Of a stretch of 64,000 nt of DNA, positions 9,002 through 18,417 are shown piece after piece. Within the stretch, counting starts at the first letter, position 1, and each line of letters begins with the position of its first letter. Made by a program: the position numbers and the translations under genes. The notes beneath the pieces are model-generated. The model was not told the origin of the DNA and ran no database searches. It worked only from the letters and a program-made list of their open reading frames with translations. Origin of the DNA: Actinoplanes sandaracinus (lineage in GTDB: Bacteria; Actinomycetota; Actinomycetes; Mycobacteriales; Micromonosporaceae); contig NZ_JASCTH010000009.1 of assembly GCF_030009775.1 (NCBI RefSeq), forward strand, positions 124,001 to 188,000, in the 5' to 3' direction.

Positions 9002-9631
9002 CTAGGCGACCGGGGCCGCGAAGGCCCGCGCCACCGAGGCTTCGGCCGCGCCGGGCCGGTCCCCGGCGCCGACCGCGAAGTTGACCAGGTAACGGCGGAA
9101 CTCGCCGTCGCCGCCCGGCGGGCCGGCGTAGAAACCTGCCAGTTCGAGGCTGACCAGCCCGTGCACCTGACACCAGCCCTGCCGGGTGAGCACCCACGGC
9201 TCGACCGGGCGGAACCGTCCCGCCTCGACGCATCGCGGGATCACGTCCCGCGCCACCCGCAGCGTGTGAAGGCCCGCCCCCCGGTCCTGCGGCGTCAACG
9301 CGAAGCCGGTCGCGCCGAACATCACCCGGTACATGTGTGGGGCCCGGTGCGCGGCCCGACGGTAGGCGAGCGCGAGGGCCACACAGTCGGTCACCGGGTC
9401 CTCGGTCGCCGGCACCAGCGCCAGTTCGGCCGCCAGCCGGGTGAAGCCCTCGTGGATGATCGCCCGGACCACCGCCGGCATCCCGCCGAAGTGCGTGTAC
9501 ACCGCCATCGTCGACGTGCCCGCGGCCCGGGCGAGCGACCGCGCGGACAGGGCGCCGGGCCCCTCGCTCGCCAGCACCCGGGCACCGGCCTCGACGAGTT
9601 CCGCCCGCGGGTCTCGACCACGCTTCACCAC
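9002..9631 (-). CDS. TetR family regulator with WHG (TetR_C_33) domain
   Basis: Dimeric repressor of about 209 residues. The N-terminal HTH is clear (ALSARSLARAAGTSTMAVYTHFGG), and the C-terminal domain carries a WHG-type motif (GWCQVHGLVSLEL). The frame extends to 9664, but that would put the start within the operator. GTG at 9631 has TATGGT six bases upstream, so a leaderless start is preferred. It is divergent from an SGNH hydrolase gene, and a 33-bp perfect palindrome between them overlaps its own -10, which implies autorepression and control of the hydrolase. Confidence 0.9.
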   Translation of the reverse strand: MVKRGRDPRAELVEAGARVLASEGPGALSARSLARAAGTSTMAVYTHFGGMPAVVRAIIHEGFTRLAAELALVPATEDPVTDCVALALAYRRAAHRAPHMYRVMFGATGFALTPQDRGAGLHTLRVARDVIPRCVEAGRFRPVEPWVLTRQGWCQVHGLVSLELAGFYAGPPGGDGEFRRYLVNFAVGAGDRPGAAEASVARAFAAPVA

Positions 9632-9637
9632 CCGCCT

Positions 9638-9643
9638 ACCATA
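9638..9643 (-). promoter_or_regulatory. -10 element of the TetR gene
   Basis: TATGGT on the minus strand, 6 bases before GTG 9631, overlapping the outer arm of the palindrome at 9640-9672. Confidence 0.5.
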
Positions 9644-9672
9644 ACGAGTGTTATTGAATAACACCTGTTATG
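9640..9672. promoter_or_regulatory. 33-bp perfect palindromic operator between TetR and SGNH genes
   Basis: Two 16-base arms are exact reverse complements around a central G at 9656. Within each arm, CATAAC and TGTTATT are separated by three bases, giving an inner and an outer dyad. Such nested symmetry is typical of TetR operators that bind two dimers. It covers the regulator's -10 and lies just before the ribosome-binding site of the hydrolase. Confidence 0.8.
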
Positions 9673-9680
9673 GAGGCGCC

Positions 9681-10370
9681 ATGATCCGCGTGAAACCGGC
9701 GAGCGGCCCCTGCCACGGGCAGACCTCCGGCCCCGGCCCGGCCCTGCGCCTGGCGATCCTGGGCGACTCCTCGGCCGCCGGCTTCGGCGCGCCCGACCAC
9801 GCCGGCGCTCTCGCCGGCCGGCTCGCCGAGGCCCTCGCCACCCGCCTCGGGCGTGCCGTCTCCTGGCGGGTGTCCGCGCGCGGTGGCGCCACCGCCCGCA
9901 CCGCCGCCGGCCTGCTGCCCGGCCTCACCGACCCGGCGGCCGGCTGGCGCCCGGAAGTGGTCCTGATCGTCGTCGGCGTCAACGACACCACCCGGCTGCG
10001 CCGTCCGGCGGCCTTCCAGCGAGACGTCGCCCGGCTGGTCGTCGCGGTCCGCGACCACCTCCGATCCCCGGTCCCGGTGCTGCTCGCCGGCCTCCCGCCG
10101 ATGCACCGCTTCCCCGGCCTGCCCGCACCGGCCCGTCTGCTTCTCGGCGCCCACGCCCGCCGTCTCGACCGCCGGCTGGCCGCCCTCGCCGCCTCCGCGG
10201 CCACCGCCGGCCTCGCCGGTGAGTCGCCTGCCCTCCACCACCTGCCGGTCGGCGACCTGCCGCTCGACCAGCCGGGCCTGTTCGCCCCGGACGGGTTCCA
10301 TCCGGCCCCGGCCGCCTATCAGGTGTGGGGCAGCCTGCTGGCCGACCAGGTCGCTCCCCTGCTGGTGTAA
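9681..10370 (+). CDS. SGNH/GDSL-type hydrolase
   Basis: Serine esterase/lipase-like protein of 229 residues with all four SGNH blocks: GDSS (nucleophile Ser) in LRLAILGDSSAAGFGA, a block II glycine in SARGGATA, GVND in LIVVGVNDTTRL, and a C-terminal DGFHP with the Asp-His pair. No signal peptide is visible, so it is probably cytoplasmic. GGAGG lies 6 bases before the ATG; in-frame codons from 9648 fall in the operator and are unlikely to be used. The TetR-type neighbour probably represses it; substrate unknown. Confidence 0.9.
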   Translation: MIRVKPASGPCHGQTSGPGPALRLAILGDSSAAGFGAPDHAGALAGRLAEALATRLGRAVSWRVSARGGATARTAAGLLPGLTDPAAGWRPEVVLIVVGVNDTTRLRRPAAFQRDVARLVVAVRDHLRSPVPVLLAGLPPMHRFPGLPAPARLLLGAHARRLDRRLAALAASAATAGLAGESPALHHLPVGDLPLDQPGLFAPDGFHPAPAAYQVWGSLLADQVAPLLV

Positions 10371-10456
10371 ACCGGGCCGGCCCTCAGCGCTGCCGCTCTC
10401 CTTATGCCGCCACTCTCCGCGCCGCCTCAAACGCCTGACCCGGCCGGGCGGTGGGG

Positions 10457-12703
10457 TCAGGCGGCGTGGGACTCGGTGCGGGCCGGCAGAGCCATCGCCG
10501 GCCGGCCGAAGTGATAGCCCTGCGCGCGCCGGTATCCGAGGCGGTACAGCTCGGCCGCCTGTTCCGGCGTTTCGACGCCTTCGGCGACGGCCACCAGCCC
10601 GAGGCCGTTGGCCACCTGGATCAGGGAGGTGGCGATGACGGCGTGGCGCCCGGCCATCGTGACGTTCTCGATGAACGACTTGTCGACCTTGAGGATGCTG
10701 ACCGGGAGGGTCTGCAGCAGGCCGAGCGACGAGTGCCCGGTGCCGAAGTCGTCGAGGGCGATCTCGATGCCGAGGCCGTTGAGTTCGTGAACGGCCCGGA
10801 CGGCGGCGCCGCCACCGAAGACGGCGGTCTCGGTGACCTCGACGATGAGGCGGGCGGGGTGGACACCGGTTTCGGCGAGGATCGCGGCGACCATGTCGAC
10901 GAATCCGGGTTCGGCGAGCTGGCGGGCGGAGACGTTGACACCGAAGCGGTACGGGGCCACGCCGCGCCGCCACCAGTCGGCGAACTGGAGACAGGCGGTC
11001 CGCAGAATCCACTCGCCGAGCTCGACGATGAGCCCGGTGCGTTCGGCGACCGGGATGAACACGTCGGGCCTGACGTAACCGCGCTCGGGGTGCCACCAGC
11101 GGACCAGGCTCTCCACAGCGACGACGTTGCCGTGCGGCAGTTCGACGATGGGCTGGTAGACGAGGTGGAACTCGCCACGGTCCAGGGCGGTACGCAGTTC
11201 GGCGCCGAGGCGGGCCTCCTCGTCGGTGCGGTCGTCGAGGTCGGCGGAGTAGCGGCGTTGCCGGCCACCGTCGGCTTTCGCGGCGTACATGGCGACGTCG
11301 GCGCGCCGCAGCACCTCGACCGGTTCGGTGCCGTCGGCGATGCCGACGCTGGCGCCGACGAGCAGGTCGTGACCGCCGACGTGGGCCGGGCGGTGGATCG
11401 CCGACCGCAGCCGGGCGGCGAGTTCGTCGCCGCCGTCCGCGGGCAGCATGACGGCGAACTCGTCGCCGCCCATCCGCGCGGCGACCGCCTCGGGCGGCAG
11501 CTCCGCGGCGATCCGCCGCGCGACCACGGCCAGCAGATCGTCGCCGACGGCGTGCCCGAACCGGTCGTTGACCGCCTTGAACCCGTTCAGGTCGAGCAGC
11601 AGCACGGTCGGTGAACCGGCTCCGGCCGCCTCGACGAGTCGCTGCTCGAAGGCACGGCGGTTGGCCAGGCCGGTCAGCTCGTCGTGCATGGCCAGGTCGC
11701 CGAGGCGGGACGCCTGCGCCTTGACCTGCTGGACCAGGCCCCACATGCGGAGCACGACCAGCAGGAACAGCACGACCGCGCCGACGCCCAGCGACATCCA
11801 GGCGATGCCACCGGGGTCAGTGGCGCCCTGGAGGAAGAGCAGTCCGGGGGCGATCAGCGTGAACGCGGCCAGGACGGCGAGCCGGGTACGGCCGATCCGC
11901 TGAACGTCGATGTGGGTGTCCGGGCGCCGCCGCATGGACGGGTGCAGGGCGGCGGCGCCCCAGCACGCGTACGCCACCAGGAATCCGGAGTCGATGATCC
12001 CGCCGGTGTACTCCGCGGTGCTGGACATGGTCGTGTAGACGAGGTCGCCGGTCAGCAGGATGGCCGACCCGATCGCGAGCAGGCGCAGGCTGGGGGTGCG
12101 GTTCTCGGGCCGGGTGAGCATCCGGGCGACCGCGGTGGTCAGCAGGATGTCGGCCAGCGGGTAGCCGATGGTGACGAGCCGTTCCAGCAGCGGGGAGCCG
12201 GCGTCCTCCAGGGTGGGGCCGACCACCGAGACCCAGAAGATCAGCCCGATGCCGGTGGAGATGATCGCGGCGTCGATCAGGCCGCCCCGCTCCCGGTCGC
12301 CCTGGCCACGGCCGAGCCTCGACAGCGAGGCCCAGAGGAGCGGGTACGCGCCCAGGTACAACGCGTCGGCCCAGGACGGGTACGGATACTCGCCGAGCCG
12401 TAGCTCGGTCACGTCGTAGACGATGTCCGCGCAGACGGAGGTCAGCGCCCCGGCGGCGAACAGCGCCCAGGCCCCCCGGTGCCGGGGCCGGTTGCGCAGG
12501 ATGCCGACGACCATCGCGGCGACCGACGACAGCCCCACCGCGTTGACATAGATCCTGGCGGTGAGAGTGTCGTCGGGAAGCAGGGGGTAGCAGAGGGCGG
12601 CGATGATCGCCACCGTCAGCCACCCCGCCCACATCGGGACCCTCATCCGCACGAATCCGCTATCGGCGGCCGGGGCCGGTGGTTGAGTGGTCCGGCTCAG
12701 CAA
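10457..12703 (-). CDS. Membrane-bound GGDEF-EAL protein (cyclic-di-GMP turnover)
   Basis: Protein of up to 748 residues with about ten N-terminal membrane helices (to about residue 330), a diguanylate cyclase domain ([10 protein letters not shown] at about 412) and an EAL phosphodiesterase domain. The EAL signature reads ESLVRW, and the metal-binding DDFGTG and EGVE motifs are intact, so phosphodiesterase activity is likely. No RxxD inhibitory site is seen before GGDEF. The TTG at 12703 is close to a GGAGGG; ATG at 12646 is an alternative start. It is divergent from a chemoreceptor-like gene, which links it to motility or development by context only. Confidence 0.9.
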   Translation of the reverse strand: MLSRTTQPPAPAADSGFVRMRVPMWAGWLTVAIIAALCYPLLPDDTLTARIYVNAVGLSSVAAMVVGILRNRPRHRGAWALFAAGALTSVCADIVYDVTELRLGEYPYPSWADALYLGAYPLLWASLSRLGRGQGDRERGGLIDAAIISTGIGLIFWVSVVGPTLEDAGSPLLERLVTIGYPLADILLTTAVARMLTRPENRTPSLRLLAIGSAILLTGDLVYTTMSSTAEYTGGIIDSGFLVAYACWGAAALHPSMRRRPDTHIDVQRIGRTRLAVLAAFTLIAPGLLFLQGATDPGGIAWMSLGVGAVVLFLLVVLRMWGLVQQVKAQASRLGDLAMHDELTGLANRRAFEQRLVEAAGAGSPTVLLLDLNGFKAVNDRFGHAVGDDLLAVVARRIAAELPPEAVAARMGGDEFAVMLPADGGDELAARLRSAIHRPAHVGGHDLLVGASVGIADGTEPVEVLRRADVAMYAAKADGGRQRRYSADLDDRTDEEARLGAELRTALDRGEFHLVYQPIVELPHGNVVAVESLVRWWHPERGYVRPDVFIPVAERTGLIVELGEWILRTACLQFADWWRRGVAPYRFGVNVSARQLAEPGFVDMVAAILAETGVHPARLIVEVTETAVFGGGAAVRAVHELNGLGIEIALDDFGTGHSSLGLLQTLPVSILKVDKSFIENVTMAGRHAVIATSLIQVANGLGLVAVAEGVETPEQAAELYRLGYRRAQGYHFGRPAMALPARTESHAA

Positions 12704-12730
12704 GCCCTCCGGCGGGCCGAACAGAGCCGT

Positions 12731-14503
12731 GTGGGGCGATTCCGGCCGGCCGCGGCACTGCGCCGGGGCGAGCTGTTACCGGTGTTGGGGCTGGTCGCGA
12801 TCATGCTGGCGCTGCTCGGGGTGCCCGTCTATCTGGTGACCGTGTCCGCCTTCGATCGCCTGGAGCACACCCTGCTGGCGCGTGAGGGCGAGGAGTTGCG
12901 GGTGGCGATCAGCGCCCACGGGCAGCGGCTGCGCGACTTCGGGGTGACCAACTCGATCTGGACCGCCCTGTACGACGACGTGGCGACCGGCGACGCGGAG
13001 CAGTTCGCGATCGACATCCCGCCGGACGTGCTCACCCGGCAGTACGAGATCTCCGCGGCCATGATCGTCGACCCGCTGGGCCGGATCCGGGCCGGCGGCC
13101 GCATCACGAGCGCCGCCTACCAGGCCATGCCGGCCCCGCTGGACGACCCGGAGACCCTGCGCGGCTATCTGCGCGACGGCCCGGCCGGCGCCTCCCTGTG
13201 CGGGCTGACCAGCGTGACCGGCACGCCGACCGAGTTCTGCTCGTTCCCGGTCTATCGCGATGGGGGGACCGGGTCGTCCAACGGCCACCTGCTGCTGTTG
13301 CGGGTCCTGGACCGCGCCGGACTGGCGTCGCTGGCCGGGCAGATCGACGAAGACATCACGATGCCCGTGTCGCCCCGCGAGGGCGCCGAGGTGCAGCGCG
13401 AGCTGGACAGCATGTTCGGCCCGATCACCGTCACCACCGCGGTGGCCGGCGACGAGATCGCGGTGTCCTGCACGATCACCGGGGTGGACGGGGTGCCGGT
13501 CACCTTCGAAGGTCTCAACGACCGGCCGATCCACGCCCGGGCCCAGGTCACGCTGGCGCAGCTCGCGGTGGTGGTGCTGGTGGCGGTGGCGATCGCGGGA
13601 CTGGCGGTCGGCATCGCGATGCGGCGGGCGGTCCGGCACCAGGTGAAGCCGCTGCGCCGTACCACCGAGAAGATCATGAGTTCGCGGGATCTGGCGCTGC
13701 GGGTGCCGCCGTCCGACGACGCGGACATCAACGTGGTCGGGAACGCCATCAACGACATGCTCGCCGCGATCGACCGGCACGCCGCCGAACTCGCCGGGAT
13801 GCGGGCCCGTGAGGAGCACGAGCGGGAGCGGGAACAGCGGGAACGCGAACAGCAGCGGGAGGAGATGCTGCGCCGGGTGGAGATCGAGTCGGAACAGATC
13901 ATCGGGGGTGTCAGCGATCGGCTGGGCGACGCGGTCCGCGGGGTGGACGCGGTCCGGGCCTCGGTGCACGAGATCAACACCGGTGCGGCCGCCGCGCACG
14001 CCGCCACCGAGCAGATGGCCGGGCACGCGGCACAGGCCGATCAGGCCGCCGAGGCGCTGACGGTGAGCCTGCCCGCGACCCGGGAGATGGTGGCGATGAT
14101 CGCGTCGATCGCCGGGCAGACCCGGATGCTGGCGCTGAACGCGACGATCGAGGCGGCCCGTGCCGGGCCGGCCGGGCTGGGGTTCGCGGTGGTCGCCGAC
14201 GAGGTCCGCAAGCTGGCCGACGACACCGCCGAGTCCACCGAACGGATCACCGCGACGCTCGGCACGCTCACCACCACGGCCACCGACGTGTCCGGGGCGG
14301 TGGCCACGATGACGGACACGATCACGAGCGTACGGACGGCGATCGGTCAGGTCCGCGCGGTCGCCGACGAGCAGCAGCACAGCATCAACGGCCTGGTCGA
14401 CCAGGTGCGGGGCGCGATCGGGCAGATCAACGACTTCTCCGCCGACCGGACCCGGCTCACCGGCGGGCCGGACGGTCAGGGCAGCGGGGCGGACCCGCTC
14501 TGA
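12731..14503 (+). CDS. Methyl-accepting chemotaxis protein with CHASE4-like sensor
   Basis: Transmembrane chemoreceptor of about 590 residues. It has TM1 at about 15-37, a CHASE4-like extracellular sensor ([14 protein letters not shown]), TM2 at about 275-300, a HAMP domain, a charged coiled coil and the cytoplasmic signalling hairpin with tip sequence [20 protein letters not shown], the hallmark contact for CheA/CheW. The frame is open from 12479 but that part overlaps the divergent GGDEF-EAL gene, so GTG 12731 is chosen. Chemoreceptors fit a lineage with motile spores. The C-terminus lacks a CheR-docking pentapeptide. Confidence 0.9.
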   Translation: MGRFRPAAALRRGELLPVLGLVAIMLALLGVPVYLVTVSAFDRLEHTLLAREGEELRVAISAHGQRLRDFGVTNSIWTALYDDVATGDAEQFAIDIPPDVLTRQYEISAAMIVDPLGRIRAGGRITSAAYQAMPAPLDDPETLRGYLRDGPAGASLCGLTSVTGTPTEFCSFPVYRDGGTGSSNGHLLLLRVLDRAGLASLAGQIDEDITMPVSPREGAEVQRELDSMFGPITVTTAVAGDEIAVSCTITGVDGVPVTFEGLNDRPIHARAQVTLAQLAVVVLVAVAIAGLAVGIAMRRAVRHQVKPLRRTTEKIMSSRDLALRVPPSDDADINVVGNAINDMLAAIDRHAAELAGMRAREEHEREREQREREQQREEMLRRVEIESEQIIGGVSDRLGDAVRGVDAVRASVHEINTGAAAAHAATEQMAGHAAQADQAAEALTVSLPATREMVAMIASIAGQTRMLALNATIEAARAGPAGLGFAVVADEVRKLADDTAESTERITATLGTLTTTATDVSGAVATMTDTITSVRTAIGQVRAVADEQQHSINGLVDQVRGAIGQINDFSADRTRLTGGPDGQGSGADPL

Positions 14504-14551
14504 GCCGGTTCACAGGGGCTTCGCAGGTGGGATGTGGGGTAATGGATCGTC

Positions 14552-15205
14552 ATGCGGCCTGAATTCCCTGTCCTGCGCGCCGGCCTGGCCGTGCTGCTGC
14601 TGGTTCCGTGCGCCTTGCTCGCGGCGCTCGTCGTCGGCGGCTGGGGGCCGCTGCACGCGTTCGACCAGTCGGTGACCGACGGTCTGCACGAGCAGGCCCA
14701 CGCCGGTTCCGCCCTGACCACGGCGATGACCTGGTGGACGAACATCTTCCAGCCCAACGTCTTCCGGGCGGCCGCGCTGGGCCTGGTGATCTGGCTGGTC
14801 CGCCGGGGGGAGCGCCGCACGGCCCTCTGGGTGGCGGTGACGATGGTCGCCGGCGGCCTGCTCGGCGGCCTGCTCAAACTTCTGATCGGGCGGGAGCGGC
14901 CGGAGTTCCTGGACCCGGTGGCCTCCGCCGTCGGTTATGCCTTCCCGTCCGGCCACGCGCTCAACAGCGCCCTCGGCCTCGCGGTCTTCGTGGTGATCTT
15001 CCCGCGGGTGAAGGCCCTGTGGGTGGCGGCGGTGGTGATCCCGGTGATGACCGCGATCAGCCGGGTCGTCCTGGGCGTGCACTGGACCAGCGACGTCGTC
15101 GCCGGCCTGCTGCTGGGGGTGGCGGTCGTGGTGCTCACCACCCGGGCCTTCGTGCGGAGCCCGGCCGGTGAACGGATGCCACAACGGGAGGCGGCTCAGC
15201 TCTGA
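14552..15205 (+). CDS. PAP2 superfamily phosphatase
   Basis: Membrane phosphatase of 217 residues with the three-part PAP2 signature: KLLIGRERP, PSGH (AFPSGHALNSA) and SRVVLGVHWTSD, supplying the catalytic His-His-Asp set. Five to six membrane helices are apparent. Family members dephosphorylate phosphatidate or undecaprenyl pyrophosphate at the outer membrane face. The gene begins 48 bases after the chemoreceptor stop and is convergent with an amine oxidase gene. The precise lipid is unknown. Confidence 0.9.
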   Translation: MRPEFPVLRAGLAVLLLVPCALLAALVVGGWGPLHAFDQSVTDGLHEQAHAGSALTTAMTWWTNIFQPNVFRAAALGLVIWLVRRGERRTALWVAVTMVAGGLLGGLLKLLIGRERPEFLDPVASAVGYAFPSGHALNSALGLAVFVVIFPRVKALWVAAVVIPVMTAISRVVLGVHWTSDVVAGLLLGVAVVVLTTRAFVRSPAGERMPQREAAQL

Positions 15206-15309
15206 CACGGCCGCGGCGCGCCGGTCTCCGGCAGTGAGCGGACGGCCCGGGGCGCGCTTCGCGGTCTGGCGCCTCGCGGGCTCGCGCCGTCCCGGGCTGA
15301 GGCGGTGGG

Positions 15310-16905
15310 TCACCGGGCGGCGAGAGCCCGGCCGTGCAGCAGCGTGACCGCCTTGCGCGCGGACAGGATCGCGCCGTGCTGCCACGACGGCATGTTGCTG
15401 AGCCAGTCCCCCGCGAAGAACACCCGGCCCGCCGGCTCGGCGAGCGGCGTGAAGACCGGCGACTGCGGCGAGTGGCCGGAGAGGTGGTGCCAGGCGCCCT
15501 CCACGTGCGGCACCTGGCTCCACGGGACCGAGAACGACGAGGCGAGCTCGGTGCGGTACTTGGCGCCGTAGATACGCTCGCCCAGCCCCACCGCGGTGGT
15601 CTCGCGCTCCTTCGGGGGCATCGCCGCATAGCGGTCGGCGGTCTCCCCGAACTGGTAGTACCCGATCAGGACGCCGCGCTCGCCGAGATAGTCGTACGAC
15701 GGGTGCCAGATCTGCGTGATCTCGGTGTCGGTCCAGGTGATGCCGCCGTAGATCCGGTGGTCGGTCTCCCACCAGCGGGACCGGTACTCCAGGCCGAGCT
15801 TGCCGGCCGACACGGGCTGCGCGGCGGAGAGCGCGGCGACCACGTCGGCGCCGAGATTGTGGGTGAGCTTGACCAGCAGTTGCGGGGGCATCGTGGCGAT
15901 CGCGTAATCGGCGGTCAGGCTTCGGCTGCGGCCGGCCGCGTCGGAGTAGGTGACGGTGACTCCGGTCGCGGCCTGGGTCAGCGCCGTGACCCGACAGCCC
16001 AGTTTGACCCGCTCCGCGCCGATCGCCCGGGTCAGGGCTCTCGGCAGCATGTCCATGCCACCGACCGGCTGGAACATCGGCATCGCCTGGTCGAACCCGT
16101 TCTCGAAGGAGAAGTACCACCCCACCCCGGAGGCGATCACGTCGGAGACCGACGGCACGTCAGCGCGCGCCACGCCGGGAACGCCGACCTCGCCCGGCCA
16201 GGTGGTGAAGCCGCGCCGGGTGGAGCCGTTGTACTCGTAGCGGTCGCCGAGGTCGCCGAAGTCGGTGAGGAACCCGGTCAGGATCTCCTTGTCGTCCGCC
16301 GTCAACTCGGCGTCCAGGGCGCCCTGGTCGGTCGCCTTCGCCAGCAGTTCGCTCATGTAGCCGTAGGTGTCGGCCTTGGCGGTGCGGTAACGCACCGGCT
16401 GTCCGGCCGGCATCGGGCGCAGATGCATGTACGCGTCGGCGTTGGCGTTGGTGAACACCTCGATCGGCACGCGCAGCTCGCGGCAGTAGTCGAGGGTGAC
16501 CATCCACTGGGCGAGCCGTGCGGCCCCGGCGTTCATGTACTGCCCTCTGCGGAACGCCGCCCGCTGGTGGAAGCCCCGCAGGTCGGTCAGCTCGTCGCCG
16601 CCGCGAACGGTCAGGACCCGCCCGCCGGTGCGGTCCCGCGGCTCCAGGACGGTGACCCGGTAACCGGCCTTGCCCAGCTCATAGGCGCTGATCAGGCCGG
16701 CGACGCCACCGCCGAGGATCACGACGGAGCCGGCGGCGCGGCCCTGCAGGTGGAAGTCGGACGCCGAGGGGGGCTGGAACCGGGATGCGGCGACGGCGGT
16801 GGGCGCCAGACCCAGGGCGCCCATGGCGGCGAACATCGTGCCGGCTCCGCCGGTCGCGCCGACCGCCCACAGGAAGTTGCGGCGGCTCAGAGACTGCTCC
16901 GGCAT
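15310..16905 (-). CDS. Tat-exported flavin monoamine oxidase
   Basis: Secreted FAD enzyme of 531 residues. It has a twin-arginine signal (SRRNFLWAVG, cleavage near AVAAS), the dinucleotide fold GGGVAG at 65-70, the amine oxidase motif DRTGGRVLT, and the C-terminal FAD-binding segment RVFFAGDWLSNMPSWQHGAI. It fits the L-amino-acid oxidase/monoamine oxidase family that oxidises primary amines to imine, ammonia and hydrogen peroxide. AAGGGGGG lies about 6 bases before the ATG. The gene stands alone and is convergent with the PAP2 gene. Substrate preference cannot be read here. Confidence 0.9.
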   Translation of the reverse strand: MPEQSLSRRNFLWAVGATGGAGTMFAAMGALGLAPTAVAASRFQPPSASDFHLQGRAAGSVVILGGGVAGLISAYELGKAGYRVTVLEPRDRTGGRVLTVRGGDELTDLRGFHQRAAFRRGQYMNAGAARLAQWMVTLDYCRELRVPIEVFTNANADAYMHLRPMPAGQPVRYRTAKADTYGYMSELLAKATDQGALDAELTADDKEILTGFLTDFGDLGDRYEYNGSTRRGFTTWPGEVGVPGVARADVPSVSDVIASGVGWYFSFENGFDQAMPMFQPVGGMDMLPRALTRAIGAERVKLGCRVTALTQAATGVTVTYSDAAGRSRSLTADYAIATMPPQLLVKLTHNLGADVVAALSAAQPVSAGKLGLEYRSRWWETDHRIYGGITWTDTEITQIWHPSYDYLGERGVLIGYYQFGETADRYAAMPPKERETTAVGLGERIYGAKYRTELASSFSVPWSQVPHVEGAWHHLSGHSPQSPVFTPLAEPAGRVFFAGDWLSNMPSWQHGAILSARKAVTLLHGRALAAR

Positions 16906-17010
16906 GGGAACCCCCCTTGGTCCACGAGGGGAAAATCATAGAAGAGGATCGCTTGATCGAACTGTCCCGAGAGGACGCCCGCGGTGGATGACTGAGTTGC
17001 CGCCAGGCGC

Positions 17011-17016
17011 GACAAT
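17011..17016 (+). promoter_or_regulatory. -10 element of leaderless membrane-protein gene
   Basis: GACAAT, 6 bases before the GTG at 17023. Confidence 0.45.
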
Positions 17017-17022
17017 ACCCAT

Positions 17023-17640
17023 GTGCCTCAATGGATCACCACCTGGCGGGCCGAGGAGATCGCCGCCGCGTCGCCGCATCCGCCGGAGATCGCGCTGCGC
17101 CTCATCCGCGACGGCATCGACGCCCGCTACCGGCGGCACGTCTCCCGGTCGCCGGCCGACTTCGTGATCCTGGGCGCCGCCGACGAACGCGGCATCCGGA
17201 TCTGCGCCGCCCGGCCTTTCATCGAGAACAGCTGGCGTACGCTGCTGCGCGCCCGCCTCGTCCCGGACGGCTCCGGCAGCCGCCTGGAAGGCCGTCTCGG
17301 GTGGCGCCCGGCGGTCGCCGTCCTCACCGTGGCCACGACCCTCATCCTGATCGCCCTCTGGGCCTTCCTCACCGGAGCCGCCGTGCGGGCGGTCCTCCTG
17401 GGAGTCCCGGCCGGCGAACCCCTGGCCAGCATCCTGCTCATCACCGCTTTCGGAGCCGCGTGGGCGGTTCTCGTCGCGTTCGGCGAGCGCATGTCCCGGG
17501 CCGAGACCGCTCACCTGCGCGCCTGGCTCACCGGCCGGCTCAACTCCCCCGCGCCCTCGGCTCCACCGAACCCCCGCCCGCCCACGCCACCGGCGGTCCC
17601 CCGCGCGCCTGTGCGCCTGCGCCCCGCGGCGCCCGGCTGA
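17023..17640 (+). CDS. Hypothetical membrane protein
   Basis: I do not recognise a family. The 205 residues comprise an acidic-basic N-terminal half (about 1-100) that looks like a soluble domain, two membrane helices (about 105-128 and 135-155) and a proline-rich, probably disordered cytoplasmic tail. GTG 17023 has GACAAT six bases upstream. The next gene, on the same strand, starts about 50 bases after the stop but has its own -10-like sequence, so co-transcription is uncertain. Confidence 0.7.
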   Translation: MPQWITTWRAEEIAAASPHPPEIALRLIRDGIDARYRRHVSRSPADFVILGAADERGIRICAARPFIENSWRTLLRARLVPDGSGSRLEGRLGWRPAVAVLTVATTLILIALWAFLTGAAVRAVLLGVPAGEPLASILLITAFGAAWAVLVAFGERMSRAETAHLRAWLTGRLNSPAPSAPPNPRPPTPPAVPRAPVRLRPAAPG

Positions 17641-17677
17641 CACCCGCCGCCGGTACGGCCGCCGGCGCCCGCGGTGC

Positions 17678-17683
17678 GACCAT
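17678..17683 (+). promoter_or_regulatory. -10 element of leaderless PCD-VOC gene
   Basis: GACCAT, 7 bases before the ATG at 17691. Confidence 0.4.
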
Positions 17684-17690
17684 GGGGGGC

Positions 17691-18344
17691 ATGACGAAGC
17701 TGAGTGGACGGGAGATCGCCGACGGCGCGCCGGCCGGCTGGGTGTACATGCTGGGCGCGTTGCACGCGCGGCTGCGGACCGGGGACTTCCCGACCGGGCT
17801 GGCGCTCGTGGCCGCGATCGGAGCGGCGGCCGAGGCGGCCGATCACCATCCGGACCTCGACCTGCGCTACACGTACGTCGACGTGTGGCTGGCCAGTCAT
17901 GACGTGGGCGCGGTGACCGGGCGGGACCTGCGGCTCGCGGCGACGATCTCGAAGCTCGCAGAACAGGCCGGCGTGACCGTCGATCCGGCCGGGCCGGTCC
18001 GCATCGAAATGGCCCTGGACACTCCCGACCACCGGAAGGTGCTGCCGTTCTGGGCGGCGGTGCTCGGCGCGGACCAGCGCGCGGAGGAGGATTTCGCGGA
18101 CGAGGTGCGCCGCGACGACCGCGCGGTGCCGCCCGTCTGGTTCCAGAAGTCCGGCAGCGAGGAACCGCGCCAGCGGTGGCACCCGGACGTCTGGCTCGAC
18201 CCGTCACAGGTTCAGCCCCGGATCGAGGCCGCCCTGGCCGCCGGTGGCACGCTGGTCAGCGACGCGGAGGCGCCCGCCTTCTGGGTGCTGGCCGATCCCG
18301 AGGGCAACAGAATGTGCCTCTGCACCTCGCAGGAACGTCAGTAG
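17691..18344 (+). CDS. Fusion of pterin-4a-carbinolamine dehydratase and VOC domains
   Basis: Two-domain protein of 217 residues. The first 100 resemble pterin-4a-carbinolamine dehydratase (PCD/DCoH): the catalytic pattern is intact in AADHHPDLDLRYTYVDVWLASH, with the HHP and downstream Tyr, His and Asp. The second half is a VOC/glyoxalase-like domain (IEMALDTPDHRKVLPFWAAVLG at its start, ADPEGNRMCLCT at its end). PCD recycles a hydroxylated pterin after aromatic amino acid hydroxylation; no hydroxylase is nearby. What the VOC half does is unknown. The start could also be ATG 17682, three codons upstream. Confidence 0.82.
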   Translation: MTKLSGREIADGAPAGWVYMLGALHARLRTGDFPTGLALVAAIGAAAEAADHHPDLDLRYTYVDVWLASHDVGAVTGRDLRLAATISKLAEQAGVTVDPAGPVRIEMALDTPDHRKVLPFWAAVLGADQRAEEDFADEVRRDDRAVPPVWFQKSGSEEPRQRWHPDVWLDPSQVQPRIEAALAAGGTLVSDAEAPAFWVLADPEGNRMCLCTSQERQ

Positions 18345-18372
18345 GCGCCGAACGGCGAGCGGACACCGAAAA

Positions 18373-18407
18373 GCGGGGCGGGGTGGACCGAGACCACCCC
18401 GCCCCGC
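18373..18407. terminator. Bidirectional terminator between PCD-VOC and aceB
   Basis: Fourteen-base perfect GC arms (GCGGGGCGGGGTGG and complement) with a 7-base loop lie between two convergent stops (18344 and 18418). Confidence 0.8.
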
Positions 18408-18417
18408 CTCGTACCGA

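Noticed and set aside
9651..11744. A 697-codon minus-strand frame across the SGNH and GGDEF-EAL genes
   Set aside because: Both covered genes have intact motifs in other frames, and this frame is Arg/Gly/Pro-rich filler.
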